64,000 nt of DNA from Limnobaculum parvum (GCF_003096015.2 NZ_CP029185.2:2204001-2268000), one strand, 5' to 3'; positions 1 through 8,757 are shown, counted from the stretch's first letter. Made by a program: numbers and translations. Notes: generated by a model from the sequence alone, not told the origin.

Positions 1-895
1 TAACACGTTCTTTGGTTGCTCCACCGCCCACATCAAGAAAGTTAGCCGGTTCGCCGCCGTGAAGCTTAACAATATCCATGGTACCCATCGCCAGGCCAGC
101 GCCATTGACCATACAACCAATATTACCGTCCAAAGCAACGTAGTTTAACTCCCACTCCGCTGCATGGGCTTCGCGCTCATCTTCTTGGCTTGGATCGCGC
201 ATCGCACGCAGTTCTGGCTGACGGTAAAGCGCATTGCTATCCACATCCAGTTTGCCATCCAGACAGATTAGCTCCCCGGAGCCGGTAACTACCAGTGGGT
301 TAATTTCCACCAGAGACAGATCGCACTGTAAAAACAGATTACCTAAACCAACAAAGATATTGGTAAATTGATTAACCTGTTTACCGGTTAATCCCAGTTT
401 AAACGCCAGCTCTCTGCCCTGATAAGGCATCGGACCAGTTAATGGATCCAATACCATTTTGTGAATCAGATGAGGTGTCTCTTCCGCAACTTTCTCGATT
501 TCAACGCCGCCTTCTGTTGAAGCCATGAAAACGACACGGCGAGAGCTGCGGTCAATAACTGCACCTAAATAGAGTTCGCGATCGATATCAGTCGCGGTTT
601 CAACCAGAATTTGGTTAACCGGTAAACCCGCAGCATCCGTTTGATAAGTAGCCAGACGCTGGCCTAACCAACGATCGGCAAACTCACGCACTTCTTCTTT
701 CGTCTTAGCCAACTTTACACCACCGGATTTTCCGCGACCGCCGGTATGTACCTGACACTTAACGACCCAAGGACCCTGACCGATCTTTTCTGCTGCTTCG
801 ACCGTTTCCTGTGCTGTACTACAGGCATAGCCTGTTGGTACCGGTAAGCGATACCGAGCAAAAAGCTGTTTTGCCTGATACTCATGTAGGTTCAT
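1..895 (-). CDS. sucC: Succinyl-CoA synthetase beta subunit, 3'-truncated by window edge
   Basis: The translation from ATG at 895 begins MNLHEYQAKQLFARY, the typical SucC N-terminus. It continues through the ATP-grasp nucleotide-binding domain (GGRGKSGGVK at about residues 53-62) to the LDGKLDVDSNALYRQPE metal/nucleotide region and the GAGLAMGTMD segment. About 298 codons of the usual 388 are present; the C-terminal flavodoxin-like CoA-ligase part lies left of the window. SucC with SucD converts succinyl-CoA to succinate with substrate-level phosphorylation. It is the third suc gene here, downstream of sucA and sucB on the same strand. Family identity is certain; the absence of a stop is an edge effect, not decay. 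Confidence 0.97.
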   Translation of the reverse strand, partial: MNLHEYQAKQLFARYRLPVPTGYACSTAQETVEAAEKIGQGPWVVKCQVHTGGRGKSGGVKLAKTKEEVREFADRWLGQRLATYQTDAAGLPVNQILVETATDIDRELYLGAVIDRSSRRVVFMASTEGGVEIEKVAEETPHLIHKMVLDPLTGPMPYQGRELAFKLGLTGKQVNQFTNIFVGLGNLFLQCDLSLVEINPLVVTGSGELICLDGKLDVDSNALYRQPELRAMRDPSQEDEREAHAAEWELNYVALDGNIGCMVNGAGLAMGTMDIVKLHGGEPANFLDVGGGATKERV

Positions 896-1055
896 GATGT
901 TCTATCCATTATTGTAGGGATTAAAGAACTGCGCCTCTCGACACTCAAGATACCGCTTGCTAAGCGAATACTAAGTTCGAAAACACACTCATTCTGATAT
1001 GTACTCTCATTACACTTCAGAGAATAGGTACCTATCGTCCTTAACTTAATGTAGC

Positions 1056-1084
1056 TATGTAGCCACCGATCCCGTGGCTACATA
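1056..1084 (-). other. Intercistronic stem-loop between sucB and sucC
   Basis: A perfect 11-bp inverted repeat (TATGTAGCCAC / GTGGCTACATA) flanks a 7-nt loop. It lies in the 221-bp gap between sucB and sucC. No U-tract follows on the transcribed (minus) strand, so it looks more like an mRNA processing or stability hairpin than a terminator. The role is inference. Confidence 0.6.
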
Positions 1085-1116
1085 TATATCGACTAACGCT
1101 TAAACCGGGACAAGAT

Positions 1117-2343
1117 CTAAACGTCTAACAGCAGACGAGTAGGATCTTCCAGCATATCTTTGATTGCCACCAGGAAACTCACCGACTCACGACCATCAAT
1201 CAGACGGTGGTCATAAGAGAGCGCTAAATACATCATTGGTAAAATCACAACCTGACCATTAACCGCCATTGGGCGATCTTTGATAGCGTGCATACCTAAA
1301 ATAGCACTCTGAGGCGGGTTAATAATTGGTGTAGACATTAATGACCCGAAAACCCCACCGTTAGTAATGGTGAAATTACCTCCGGTTAAGTCCTCTACAG
1401 TCAACTTACCATCACGGCCTTTAACCGCGAGATCCTTAATACTTTTCTCAATATCCGACATGCTAAGGGAGTCAACGTCACGCAGCACCGGAGTCACCAG
1501 ACCTCGAGGGGTCGATACCGCAATACTGACGTCAAAGTAGTTGTGATACACCACATCTTCACCGTCAATAGAGGCGTTAACTTCGGGGAAACGCTTCAAC
1601 GCCTCGACCACGGCTTTCAGATAGAAAGACATAAAACCTAAACGCACTCCATGACGCTTTTCAAAATCATCACCATACTGCTTACGCAGATCCATGATGG
1701 GTTTCATGTTCACTTCATTGAACGTGGTTAACATAGCAGTACTGTTTTTCGCTTCCAGCAAGCGTTCCGCGATACGCTTACGTAAACGCGTCATCGGCAC
1801 ACGTTTTTCACTGCGGTGCGATAAGGTGCTGCTGTCTGCTTTTTTAGCTTCGGGACTGGCTACTGGTTTCACCACACCCACTTTCTGTTGGGCAATATGC
1901 TGAGTGACATCTTCACGGCTAATACGACCACCCACACCAGAACCTTTAATGACGTTCACATCCAAACCATGTTCAGCAATCAGACGGCGAACAGCTGGGC
2001 TCAGGGCATCATTGCTGCCTTCTTCCAAACTGGCTGTCTGGCGCTGAGCAGGCGTCGCTTCGGTCGCCTGAGACGTATCGGTAACTTGTTGACCGGTGAT
2101 ATCACCCGGGCGTAAACGCCCCAGCATTTGACGAGAAGTTACCGTTGCCCCTTCTTCTTCTATGATGTCATCCAGCACACCAGACTCCAGAGCAGGAACT
2201 TCCAGCACAACTTTGTCTGTTTCAATCTCAACCAGTATTTCATCACGCTCAACGCTGTCGCCTGGTTTTTTGTGCCATGTCGCAACAGTGGCATCAGCAA
2301 CGGATTCAGGAAGATCTGGAACGAGAATGTCTATGTTACTCAT
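1117..2343 (-). CDS. sucB: Dihydrolipoyl succinyltransferase, E2 of 2-oxoglutarate dehydrogenase
   Basis: 408 aa, close to the usual 405. The N-terminal lipoyl domain (residues 3-77) carries the acceptor Lys44 in ETDKV. An Ala/Pro/Gln-rich linker follows, then a peripheral subunit-binding domain (about 113-150). The C-terminal acyltransferase domain has the catalytic HRLIDG motif (His379, Asp383). The enzyme moves the succinyl group from lipoate to CoA and forms the core of the complex in the cytoplasm. The start has AAGGA 6 nt upstream of ATG. It lies 13 bp after sucA, as in the E. coli operon. Its lipoyl group would come from LipB/LipA, both encoded at 57.5-59.1 kb. Confidence 0.98.
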   Translation of the reverse strand: MSNIDILVPDLPESVADATVATWHKKPGDSVERDEILVEIETDKVVLEVPALESGVLDDIIEEEGATVTSRQMLGRLRPGDITGQQVTDTSQATEATPAQRQTASLEEGSNDALSPAVRRLIAEHGLDVNVIKGSGVGGRISREDVTQHIAQQKVGVVKPVASPEAKKADSSTLSHRSEKRVPMTRLRKRIAERLLEAKNSTAMLTTFNEVNMKPIMDLRKQYGDDFEKRHGVRLGFMSFYLKAVVEALKRFPEVNASIDGEDVVYHNYFDVSIAVSTPRGLVTPVLRDVDSLSMSDIEKSIKDLAVKGRDGKLTVEDLTGGNFTITNGGVFGSLMSTPIINPPQSAILGMHAIKDRPMAVNGQVVILPMMYLALSYDHRLIDGRESVSFLVAIKDMLEDPTRLLLDV

Positions 2344-2356
2344 TATTTATCCTTAT

Positions 2357-5167
2357 TCATTTTACGTTAAGCGCGTCGTCAACCAGTTTCTTTTGCTGTT
2401 CTTGATGCACAGACATATAACCTACGGCTGGAGAGGCGGATGCAGGGCGTCCGGCATACTTCAGCGTTGCACCTTCAGGGATCACGTCACGAATATTATG
2501 CTGACTACAGTACCAGGCTCCCTGATTTAAAGGCTCTTCCTGACACCAGATAAAATCTTTGACGTGGGCGTAATCCTGTAAAGCATTTTGCATGGCTTGA
2601 TGAGGGAATGGATATAGCTGTTCGATACGAATAATCGCCACATCGCTTTTTCCACTCGTCCGGCGCTGCTCCAGCAGGTCGTAATAAACCTTACCGGAGC
2701 ACATGACCACACGCTTTACCTGCTTCGGATTCAGATTATCGATTTCACCAATGGCTGGTTGGAACGAACCATTTGCCAATTCATCCAGCGAAGAGATCGC
2801 CAATGGATGACGCAACAGCGACTTGGGTGACATCACCACCAGCGGACGGCGCATAGCGCGCAGTGCCTGACGGCGCAACATGTGATAAACCTGAGCCGGA
2901 GTGGAGGGTACACAAACCTGAATATTCTGCTCAGCACAGAGTTGCAGATAACGTTCCAGACGCGCTGAAGAGTGCTCAGGCCCCTGACCTTCATAACCGT
3001 GCGGCAGCAGCATCACCAGACCACACATACGGCCCCATTTCTGCTCGCCGGAACTGATGAACTGGTCGATAACCACTTGGGCTCCGTTGGCAAAGTCACC
3101 AAACTGCGCTTCCCAGATGGTCAGTGTGCGAGGATCTGCACTGGCATAGCCATATTCGAATGCCAGAACGCCGGCTTCACTCAGTACCGAGTCCCACACC
3201 TGAAATTCACTCTGTCCATTATGGATATTGGCCAAAGGAATATAGTAAGAACCATCTTTTTGGTTATGCACCACCGCATGACGATGGAAGAAGGTGCCTC
3301 GACCTGAGTCTTCGCCGGAAATACGCACCGGAGTGCTCTCATCAACCAACGTGGCATAAGCCAAATTTTCTGCCGCCCCCCAGTCAAATGGTTTTTCACC
3401 TTCTGCCATCAAAGCACGGTCTTCATAAATCTTGGCAACTCGCGGATGTAGTTCAACACTTTCAGGAACCTGACTGATACGACGAGCCAGATCCTGCAAA
3501 CGTTTCACCTCAACGGTATTGGCATACTCTTCATCCCATTCGTGATTCAGGTAAGGCACCCAAGTCATAGAATGGGTGCTCAGTGGACGCCACTCATCAA
3601 CCACGCACTCACCGTGATCCAGCGCATCACGATAGAGGTTCACCATCTCGGTGACTTCTTCAGCGGTAACCACATTATTCTCAATCAGTCGATCGGCATA
3701 CACCTTACGTGGTGTAGGCTGCTTTCTGATTTTGGTATACATCATTGGCTGGGTTGCACTTGGTTCATCCGCTTCATTATGACCATGACGGCGATAACAC
3801 AGCAGATCGATCATCACATCGCGCTTAAAGGTATTGCGATAATCCAAAGCCAAACGCGTCACAAACGCTACCGCCTCGGGATCGTCAGCGTTAACATGGA
3901 AAATCGGTGCCTGAATCATCTTGGCGATATCAGTACAGTATTCGGTTGAACGGACATCTTGAGGGAATGAGGTAGTAAAACCGATTTGGTTATTAATCAC
4001 GATACGTACGGTTCCACCGACTTCATAGGCGCGAACCTGAGACATATTTAGCGTTTCCTGCACAATGCCCTGCCCAATCACCGCTGCATCACCGTGGATA
4101 GTAATAGGTAGAACCTGATTACTGCTGCCTGTGACATTCAATCGATCGCGACGAGCGCGAACAGAGCCGATAACCACCGGGCTAACAATTTCCAGATGCG
4201 ATGGGTTAAACGCCAGCGTCAGGTGAACGCGGTTACCTTCGGTTTCAAAATCAGATGAGAAACCCTGATGATATTTAACATCACCGGTGCCAAGATGCTC
4301 TTTATGGATACCCGCAAATTCATCAAACAGATCGCCCGGGCGTTTACCCAGCAGGTTGATCAGTACGTTAAGACGACCGCGGTGAGCCATGCCCAGTACC
4401 ACTTCTTTGGCATCATTTCTGGCCGCATGACGCACCATCTCTTTCAGCATTGGAATCAGCGCATCGCCACCTTCCAGCGAGAAACGCTTGGCACCGGGGT
4501 ATTTAGCCCCCAGATAACGCTCCAATCCTTCTGCCGCCGTTAGTTCCTGCAGGAAGCATTTTTTTTCTTCTTTGCTATAAGTACCGCGACCCACTACCGA
4601 TTCAAGACGCTGTTGGATCCAGCGTTTTTCCTCTGTATTGGTAATGTGCATGTATTCCGCACCGATAGAATCACAATAGGTTTGTTTCAGAGCCTGATAA
4701 AGGTCGCTGAGCTTCATGGTCTCTTTACCGATGGCAAACGAGCCAACGTTAAAGGTTTCCTGCATGTCTTCTTCGGTTAAATTATGGTAGGCAGGGTCAA
4801 GCTCGAGCACCGGCTCTTTGTAACGTAATTTAATGGGGTCTAGATTGGCATTCTGATGACCGCGAAAGCGGAATGCGTTGATAAGCTGTAATACTTTAAC
4901 TTGCTTAGCGTCGTTCTCTGGATCGCTAACGTGAGAAGTATAGCGTTTCGCATCTTTCGCTAGTCGGCGGAAATAATCACGGGTGGTTGAATGGAATTGA
5001 TCCGGACTTAATACATCAGTAGGCAGTTTATCGAAAATTTTTCTCCAACTCTCATCAATAGAATCAGGATCCGTCAGATAATCTTCGTAGAGCTGCTCTA
5101 TGTAAGTCTGGTTTGCACCAGCAAGGTAGGATGAGTCTAACCAAGTCTTTATTGCGCCGTTCTGCAT
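2357..5167 (-). CDS. sucA: 2-oxoglutarate dehydrogenase E1 component
   Basis: 936 aa (E. coli 933). It is the thiamine-diphosphate-dependent decarboxylase that feeds 2-oxoglutarate into the complex with SucB and Lpd. The N-terminus MQNGAIKTWLDSSYLAGAN matches the family. The ThDP/Mg motif is visible around residue 360 (HGDAAVIGQG, with the conserved Asn in LNMS), followed by the long transketolase-like C-terminal half ending near PAVGYMSVHQEQQ. The ribosome-binding site AAGAGG lies 5-6 nt before ATG at 5167. It is the first gene of the suc operon here; in E. coli sdhCDAB precedes it, but that operon is absent from this position. Confidence 0.98.
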   Translation of the reverse strand: MQNGAIKTWLDSSYLAGANQTYIEQLYEDYLTDPDSIDESWRKIFDKLPTDVLSPDQFHSTTRDYFRRLAKDAKRYTSHVSDPENDAKQVKVLQLINAFRFRGHQNANLDPIKLRYKEPVLELDPAYHNLTEEDMQETFNVGSFAIGKETMKLSDLYQALKQTYCDSIGAEYMHITNTEEKRWIQQRLESVVGRGTYSKEEKKCFLQELTAAEGLERYLGAKYPGAKRFSLEGGDALIPMLKEMVRHAARNDAKEVVLGMAHRGRLNVLINLLGKRPGDLFDEFAGIHKEHLGTGDVKYHQGFSSDFETEGNRVHLTLAFNPSHLEIVSPVVIGSVRARRDRLNVTGSSNQVLPITIHGDAAVIGQGIVQETLNMSQVRAYEVGGTVRIVINNQIGFTTSFPQDVRSTEYCTDIAKMIQAPIFHVNADDPEAVAFVTRLALDYRNTFKRDVMIDLLCYRRHGHNEADEPSATQPMMYTKIRKQPTPRKVYADRLIENNVVTAEEVTEMVNLYRDALDHGECVVDEWRPLSTHSMTWVPYLNHEWDEEYANTVEVKRLQDLARRISQVPESVELHPRVAKIYEDRALMAEGEKPFDWGAAENLAYATLVDESTPVRISGEDSGRGTFFHRHAVVHNQKDGSYYIPLANIHNGQSEFQVWDSVLSEAGVLAFEYGYASADPRTLTIWEAQFGDFANGAQVVIDQFISSGEQKWGRMCGLVMLLPHGYEGQGPEHSSARLERYLQLCAEQNIQVCVPSTPAQVYHMLRRQALRAMRRPLVVMSPKSLLRHPLAISSLDELANGSFQPAIGEIDNLNPKQVKRVVMCSGKVYYDLLEQRRTSGKSDVAIIRIEQLYPFPHQAMQNALQDYAHVKDFIWCQEEPLNQGAWYCSQHNIRDVIPEGATLKYAGRPASASPAVGYMSVHQEQQKKLVDDALNVK

Positions 5168-5601
5168 TATGACCTCTTAAGCTTCATGCTTCAGTATGTG
5201 TTGCGACATGAACCCGCTACTCTCTTATCTAACGCGTTGTTACTAAAAGCTTATAAGCTTATTTTAATGAACTGTTAAAAGAGAGTTGTTCGATCCGCTT
5301 TTATCCAGCACTGGTAAACCGATTGTTGCTGCTTACTATTAGCACGTATTGCAACGAAATTGGGTCCCCCCATTACAACAGCGCCCCCTATTAAAACAGA
5401 TAATCCCTCTGAACATAATCCCTTGTGATATCAATTGTTATGTCCAAAAAGTGACTCTTTGCCAGATATCCAACTAACGAGGTACAACCCACTTTCTCTG
5501 ACTAAAGGTTGCACACCCCGTCTAGGAAGTGTCCATGAGTATAGAAGCCTCATTTTACAAATACAATTCAAATAAAAACAGATTGATAACAATTTACCTA
5601 A

Positions 5602-5621
5602 ATAGTGACAACGATCACAAT
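5602..5621. promoter_or_regulatory. Candidate CRP site upstream of gltA
   Basis: AGTGA-N6-TCACA (5604-5619) differs from the CRP core TGTGA-N6-TCACA at one position. It lies about 230 bp upstream of the gltA start and between the divergent gltA and sucA promoters. CRP control of this locus is known in E. coli; site use here is inferred. Confidence 0.5.
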
Positions 5622-5673
5622 CATAAAAAAACCATTAAAAACAATAAGTTTATGTGAATACCATCATTCGATA

Positions 5674-5689
5674 TGTTAAATAAATGCTA
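5674..5689 (+). promoter_or_regulatory. Candidate ArcA direct-repeat site
   Basis: TGTTA at 5674-5678 and TGCTA at 5685-5689 form a direct repeat with 11-bp periodicity inside an AT-rich stretch. This is the arrangement recognised by phosphorylated ArcA. In E. coli gltA is repressed by ArcA under anaerobiosis. The call rests on pattern only. Confidence 0.4.
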
Positions 5690-5847
5690 ACTACGCGGCA
5701 AAATGTAAAAAAAAAGTAAAATTAATCTTCACGATGGTCTAAATTTATGCAACTGTATTAGCAAGTTGTTTATAGGAAAGGCAATCACGGTTTTACCGCT
5801 AATAAATTGCCATACTCCCTTAACCTGAATTAATTATGGAGACAATC

Positions 5848-7149
5848 ATGGCTGTAGAAAAAAAAGCAACGTTAGTCTTTGATGATGGCAGAAGTATTGA
5901 GCTACCCATATTATCAGGTACCCTGGGCGAAGACGTTTTAGACGTAAGAACATTGGGTTCAAAAGGACTGTTTACCTATGATCCAGGTTACCTATCCACC
6001 GCATCCTGTGAATCACAAATCACCTTTATTGATGGTAATGAAGGCGTTCTGTTACACCGCGGTTATCCTATTGCCCAGTTGGCAAAAAATTCCACCTATT
6101 TAGAGGTTTGCTACATCCTGATGTATGGTGAAACACCAACACCAGAACAGTTTGCCACCTTTAAAGAGATTGTTACCCGACACACGATGATTCACGAGCA
6201 AATCACCCGGCTGTTTCAGGGTTTCCGCCGTGACTCACATCCAATGGCGGTACTTTGTGGGGTAACCGGTGCACTGGCAGCGTTCTATCATGACTCGCTG
6301 GACGTACACAATGAGCGTCACCGTGAAATCACGGCGTTTCGTCTGCTATCCAAAATGCCAACCGTCGCAGCGATGTGTTACAAGTACTCCGTTGGTCAAC
6401 CATTTATTTATCCACGTAACGATCTCTCTTATGCGGGTAACTTCCTGCATATGATGTTTGCTACGCCATGCGAAGATTATGTGGTGAATCCCGTTATTGA
6501 ACGCGCGATGGACCGTATCCTGATTCTGCATGCGGACCACGAGCAAAATGCGTCAACGTCAACGGTGAGAACGGCAGGTTCATCCGGCGCTAACCCGTTT
6601 GCCTGCATTGCTGCGGGTATTGCTTCTCTGTGGGGACCCGCTCACGGCGGCGCTAATGAAGCCTGTTTGAAAATGTTAGAAGAAATCGGCAGCGTGGACC
6701 GTATTCCTGAATTCATTGAGAAAGCGAAGAATAAAGACGATCCGTTCCGCCTAATGGGCTTCGGTCACCGTGTATATAAAAACCACGACCCGCGCGCTAC
6801 TGTCATGCGTGAAAGCTGCCATGAAGTACTAAAAGAGCTGAACCTCAGCGATGAACTATTAGATATCGCCATGGAGCTGGAACACATTGCTCTGAACGAC
6901 CCGTACTTTATTGAGAAGAAACTTTATCCGAACGTAGATTTCTACTCCGGTATTATCCTGAAAGCCATCGGTATCCCAACCAGTATGTTTACGGTGATCT
7001 TTGCTATTGCCCGTACCATCGGTTGGATTGCCCACTGGAACGAAATGTACACCGACGGCATCCGTATTGCCCGTCCGCGCCAGTTGTATAACGGTTACAC
7101 TGAGAGAGAGTTTCATTCTCAGATTCCTAAGCGTCAGGATAAATCGTAA
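5848..7149 (+). CDS. gltA: Citrate synthase (type II, hexameric)
   Basis: 433 aa from ATG at 5848 (E. coli 427). An upstream in-frame ATG at 5836 exists, but GGAGA at 5838-5842 is ideally placed for 5848. The protein condenses acetyl-CoA and oxaloacetate to citrate. The catalytic triad is visible: His266 in GPAHGGANE, His307 in MGFGHRVYK and Asp364 in NVDFYSG. The N-terminal beta domain (KKATLVFDDGRSIELPI) is typical of the large NADH-regulated Gram-negative enzymes. It is transcribed away from sucAB and followed by a strong terminator. Confidence 0.98.
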   Translation: MAVEKKATLVFDDGRSIELPILSGTLGEDVLDVRTLGSKGLFTYDPGYLSTASCESQITFIDGNEGVLLHRGYPIAQLAKNSTYLEVCYILMYGETPTPEQFATFKEIVTRHTMIHEQITRLFQGFRRDSHPMAVLCGVTGALAAFYHDSLDVHNERHREITAFRLLSKMPTVAAMCYKYSVGQPFIYPRNDLSYAGNFLHMMFATPCEDYVVNPVIERAMDRILILHADHEQNASTSTVRTAGSSGANPFACIAAGIASLWGPAHGGANEACLKMLEEIGSVDRIPEFIEKAKNKDDPFRLMGFGHRVYKNHDPRATVMRESCHEVLKELNLSDELLDIAMELEHIALNDPYFIEKKLYPNVDFYSGIILKAIGIPTSMFTVIFAIARTIGWIAHWNEMYTDGIRIARPRQLYNGYTEREFHSQIPKRQDKS

Positions 7150-7178
7150 CGTTTTTTTAAATCTTATTAGTTGGATTG

Positions 7179-7208
7179 AAAACCCCGAGGTAAATCCTTG
7201 GGGTTTTT
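7179..7208 (+). terminator. Rho-independent terminator of gltA
   Basis: The stem AAACCCCGAGG / CCTTGGGGTTT (one G-U pair) has a 5-nt loop TAAAT and is followed by a T-run. It begins 30 bp after the gltA stop. Confidence 0.85.
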
Positions 7209-7287
7209 GTTTGGGGTTACGCTGTTTTGATCGAAAGACCACTGGCTCAGGATTAGTGGGCACGTTTGCACACTCGGGTTCTGAGAA

Positions 7288-7380
7288 TATTCCGGCCGTA
7301 ACAGCAATATGCTCTTATCTCCTTCGTGCTCGGCCGGAAGACCATCTGTACTCAGGCTCAACGTGCATCGGGCTTAGGCC
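7288..7380 (+). repeat. Dispersed ~90 bp repeat, copy A
   Basis: The element starts TATTCCGGCCGTAA, carries a 9-bp stem (TTCCGGCCG at 7290-7298 / CGGCCGGAA at 7331-7339) around a 32-nt loop, then ACCATCTGTACTCAG and a GC-rich tail. The same order of segments recurs at 7423, 57271 and (inverted) 61391. It lies downstream of gltA. It can be read as an ORF fragment, but nothing supports translation. Confidence 0.75.
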
Positions 7381-7422
7381 GTCTACAGGCTGTTACAAAC
7401 TTAATAAATCAGCACCTACGTA

Positions 7423-7512
7423 TATTCCGACCGTAAAAACACTGTGCTTATATCGGCACCGACAACGGTCGGTAAACAATCTGTACTCAGCTACAGAGCG
7501 CGTCGGGCCAAG
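7423..7512 (+). repeat. Dispersed ~90 bp repeat, copy B
   Basis: It begins TATTCCGACCGTAA and has the stem CCGACCGT (7427-7434) / ACGGTCGG (7465-7472). It continues TAAACAATCTGTACTCAGC and ends in CGCGTCGGGCC. It lies 43 bp after copy A in the same orientation. Compensatory differences between the stems of A (GGCCG) and B (GACCG) suggest the hairpin is under constraint. Confidence 0.8.
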
Positions 7513-7596
7513 TCCGCCTAGGGGCGCTCCGGCAGCTAAAGCTGCTACGACCCCAACGGCGGCCTCTCCCTCCGATTAGTTTCAATTAAAAGATCT

Positions 7597-7626
7597 AAAG
7601 ACAAAGACAAAGACAAAGACAAAGAC
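7597..7626. repeat. Tandem (AAAGAC)x5 microsatellite
   Basis: Five exact copies of the 6-bp unit AAAGAC run head to tail, followed by an imperfect AAAAAAGAC. The array is intergenic between gltA and the insertion sequence. A 6-bp unit would keep frame, but no ORF is supported here. Confidence 0.95.
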
Positions 7627-7661
7627 AAAAAAGACTCAGGACAACGCCCTGAATACTAAAC

Positions 7662-7717
7662 AATCTTTTGACCTTAATCTTTTGACCTTAATCTTTTGAC
7701 CTGTTTCTTTTGACCTT
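7662..7717. repeat. Tandem 14-bp repeat x4 (AATCTTTTGACCTT)
   Basis: Two exact units (7662-7689) are followed by a third ending in TG (7690-7703) and a fourth starting TTTC (7704-7717). The array lies 36 bp after the AAAGAC array, in the same non-coding stretch. Function is unknown. Confidence 0.93.
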
Positions 7718-7729
7718 TAAGAGCACTGG

Positions 7730-7813
7730 AATTCAGCCGACAACTGAATTAGGGTAGCACGCCGAACATGAATGTTCGGCGAGGCGCAGCGACGTAGGGA
7801 GCGGCTCTGCGCC
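7730..7813. repeat. Cluster of three intergenic hairpins
   Basis: Three consecutive inverted repeats are visible: AATTCAG/CTGAATT (7730-7750), a perfect 10-bp stem CGCCGAACAT/ATGTTCGGCG (7760-7781), and GGCGCAG/CTGCGCC (7783-7813). Together they resemble a bacterial interspersed mosaic or MITE-like element. The IS at 7856 has inserted just beyond them and the hairpin-rich sequence continues after 9084. Confidence 0.7.
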
Positions 7814-7863
7814 GATGCGTAAGCCCGATTGAAGGCGGAGGGAAGTCGCCGTCAGTGTAGTGG

Positions 7864-8757
7864 TCAAGTATTCCCGGACTCCAACTTAAGTTGTTCTGCA
7901 ATCATTGGCGGTAATCCACCATTAAAAGCATGTGGTCGCCTTTGATTATAATATTCTAACAAGTAACGGCTTATATCTGATTTCGCTTGCATCAGATTGT
8001 GATAACCCGTTTCCGGAACCCATTCTGTTTTTAAACTTCTGAACAAGCGTTCTGTCGGCGCATTATCCCAACAGTTACCCCGACGACTCATACTTTGCGT
8101 TATCTGATAACGCCACAACCTTTGTCTGAAGGCCCGTGCTGTGTACTGGCAACCCTGATCTGAGTGGAGCATCACTCCTTTAGGTTTGCCACGATGTTGC
8201 CAGGCCATATCCAGAGCTTTAATCGCTAACCCTGCATCCGCTTTATCTGATAAAGCATAACCAATAACCTTTCGGGCATATAAATCAAGTACCACTGCAA
8301 GGTAAATCCAGCACCCAGACCAGATATAAGTAATGTCGCTCGTCCATACCTGATTAGGTCTGGACGGGATAAAATCACGACCCAGTATATTACTTATCTC
8401 CGGACGTTCTATTGTCACAGGCTTATAGCGATGTGAACCCGGCTGTTTACTTTGTAACTGCGCTTCTGCCATCAGTCGTCTCACTTTAAAGCGACCAATC
8501 ACTATCTTTTCCTGACGCAGCATGCCAACAATAGTTCGACTACCGGCTGAGCCCCGACTCTGTTTAAAAAGACTGACAACATGCTGACGAAGCCGCCCCC
8601 GCTCCTTATTCACCGTTCTGGATTGGGTGTCATAGAAAGTCGATTTGGAGATATCAAATAATGAGCAGAGCAGCCGGGTTGAGTAACGCTCACTTAATTG
8701 GGCTGTCAGCTCATATTTTTGAATTCGTCCGACATTAAGAGAGCGGTAGCCTTTTTT
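7864..8757 (-). CDS. IS3-family transposase OrfB (DDE), made by -1 frameshift
   Basis: The reading frame is open from the slippery run at 8751-8757, and the first ATG lies only at 8613. Translation from the slip gives KKGYRSLNVG, then a typical OrfB N-terminus (ELTAQLSERYSTRLLCSLFD). Catalytic residues of the rve integrase core are visible: Asp in WTSDITYI, Asp in LHSDQGCQY and Glu in DNAPTERLFRSLK, and the protein ends YYNQRRPHAFNGG. The OrfAB fusion would be about 383 aa. It catalyses excision and insertion of the element. Confidence 0.9.
   Translation of the reverse strand, partial: KKGYRSLNVGRIQKYELTAQLSERYSTRLLCSLFDISKSTFYDTQSRTVNKERGRLRQHVVSLFKQSRGSAGSRTIVGMLRQEKIVIGRFKVRRLMAEAQLQSKQPGSHRYKPVTIERPEISNILGRDFIPSRPNQVWTSDITYIWSGCWIYLAVVLDLYARKVIGYALSDKADAGLAIKALDMAWQHRGKPKGVMLHSDQGCQYTARAFRQRLWRYQITQSMSRRGNCWDNAPTERLFRSLKTEWVPETGYHNLMQAKSDISRYLLEYYNQRRPHAFNGGLPPMIAEQLKLESGNT

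Larger units (their letters stand above)
5168..5847. other. sucA-gltA divergent intergenic region, no sdhCDAB
   Basis: 680 bp separate the divergent starts of sucA and gltA. No ORF of useful length and no recognisable remnant of sdhC, sdhD, sdhA or sdhB can be read in any frame. The right half is very AT-rich and holds the candidate CRP and ArcA sites listed separately. In E. coli the same interval contains the four-gene succinate dehydrogenase operon. Confidence 0.85.

Noticed and set aside
3542..3949. 135-aa antisense frame within sucA, and similar frames inside leuS, pgm, lnt and others
   Set aside because: They lie fully within strongly conserved genes, lack ribosome-binding sites and show no domain; shadows of codon bias.
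5168..5847. Degraded sdh genes in the sucA-gltA gap
   Set aside because: No frame gives Sdh-like motifs (FAD-binding SHTVAAQGG, iron-sulfur cysteines), so no remnant can be claimed.
7001..7579. Long open frame spanning the gltA end, its terminator and repeats A and B
   Set aside because: It begins inside gltA in another frame, crosses a strong terminator and is made of the dispersed repeat; no ribosome-binding site or known domain.
7597..7717. CRISPR-like array
   Set aside because: Units are 6 and 14 bp with no unique spacers and no cas genes; simple tandem repeats instead.
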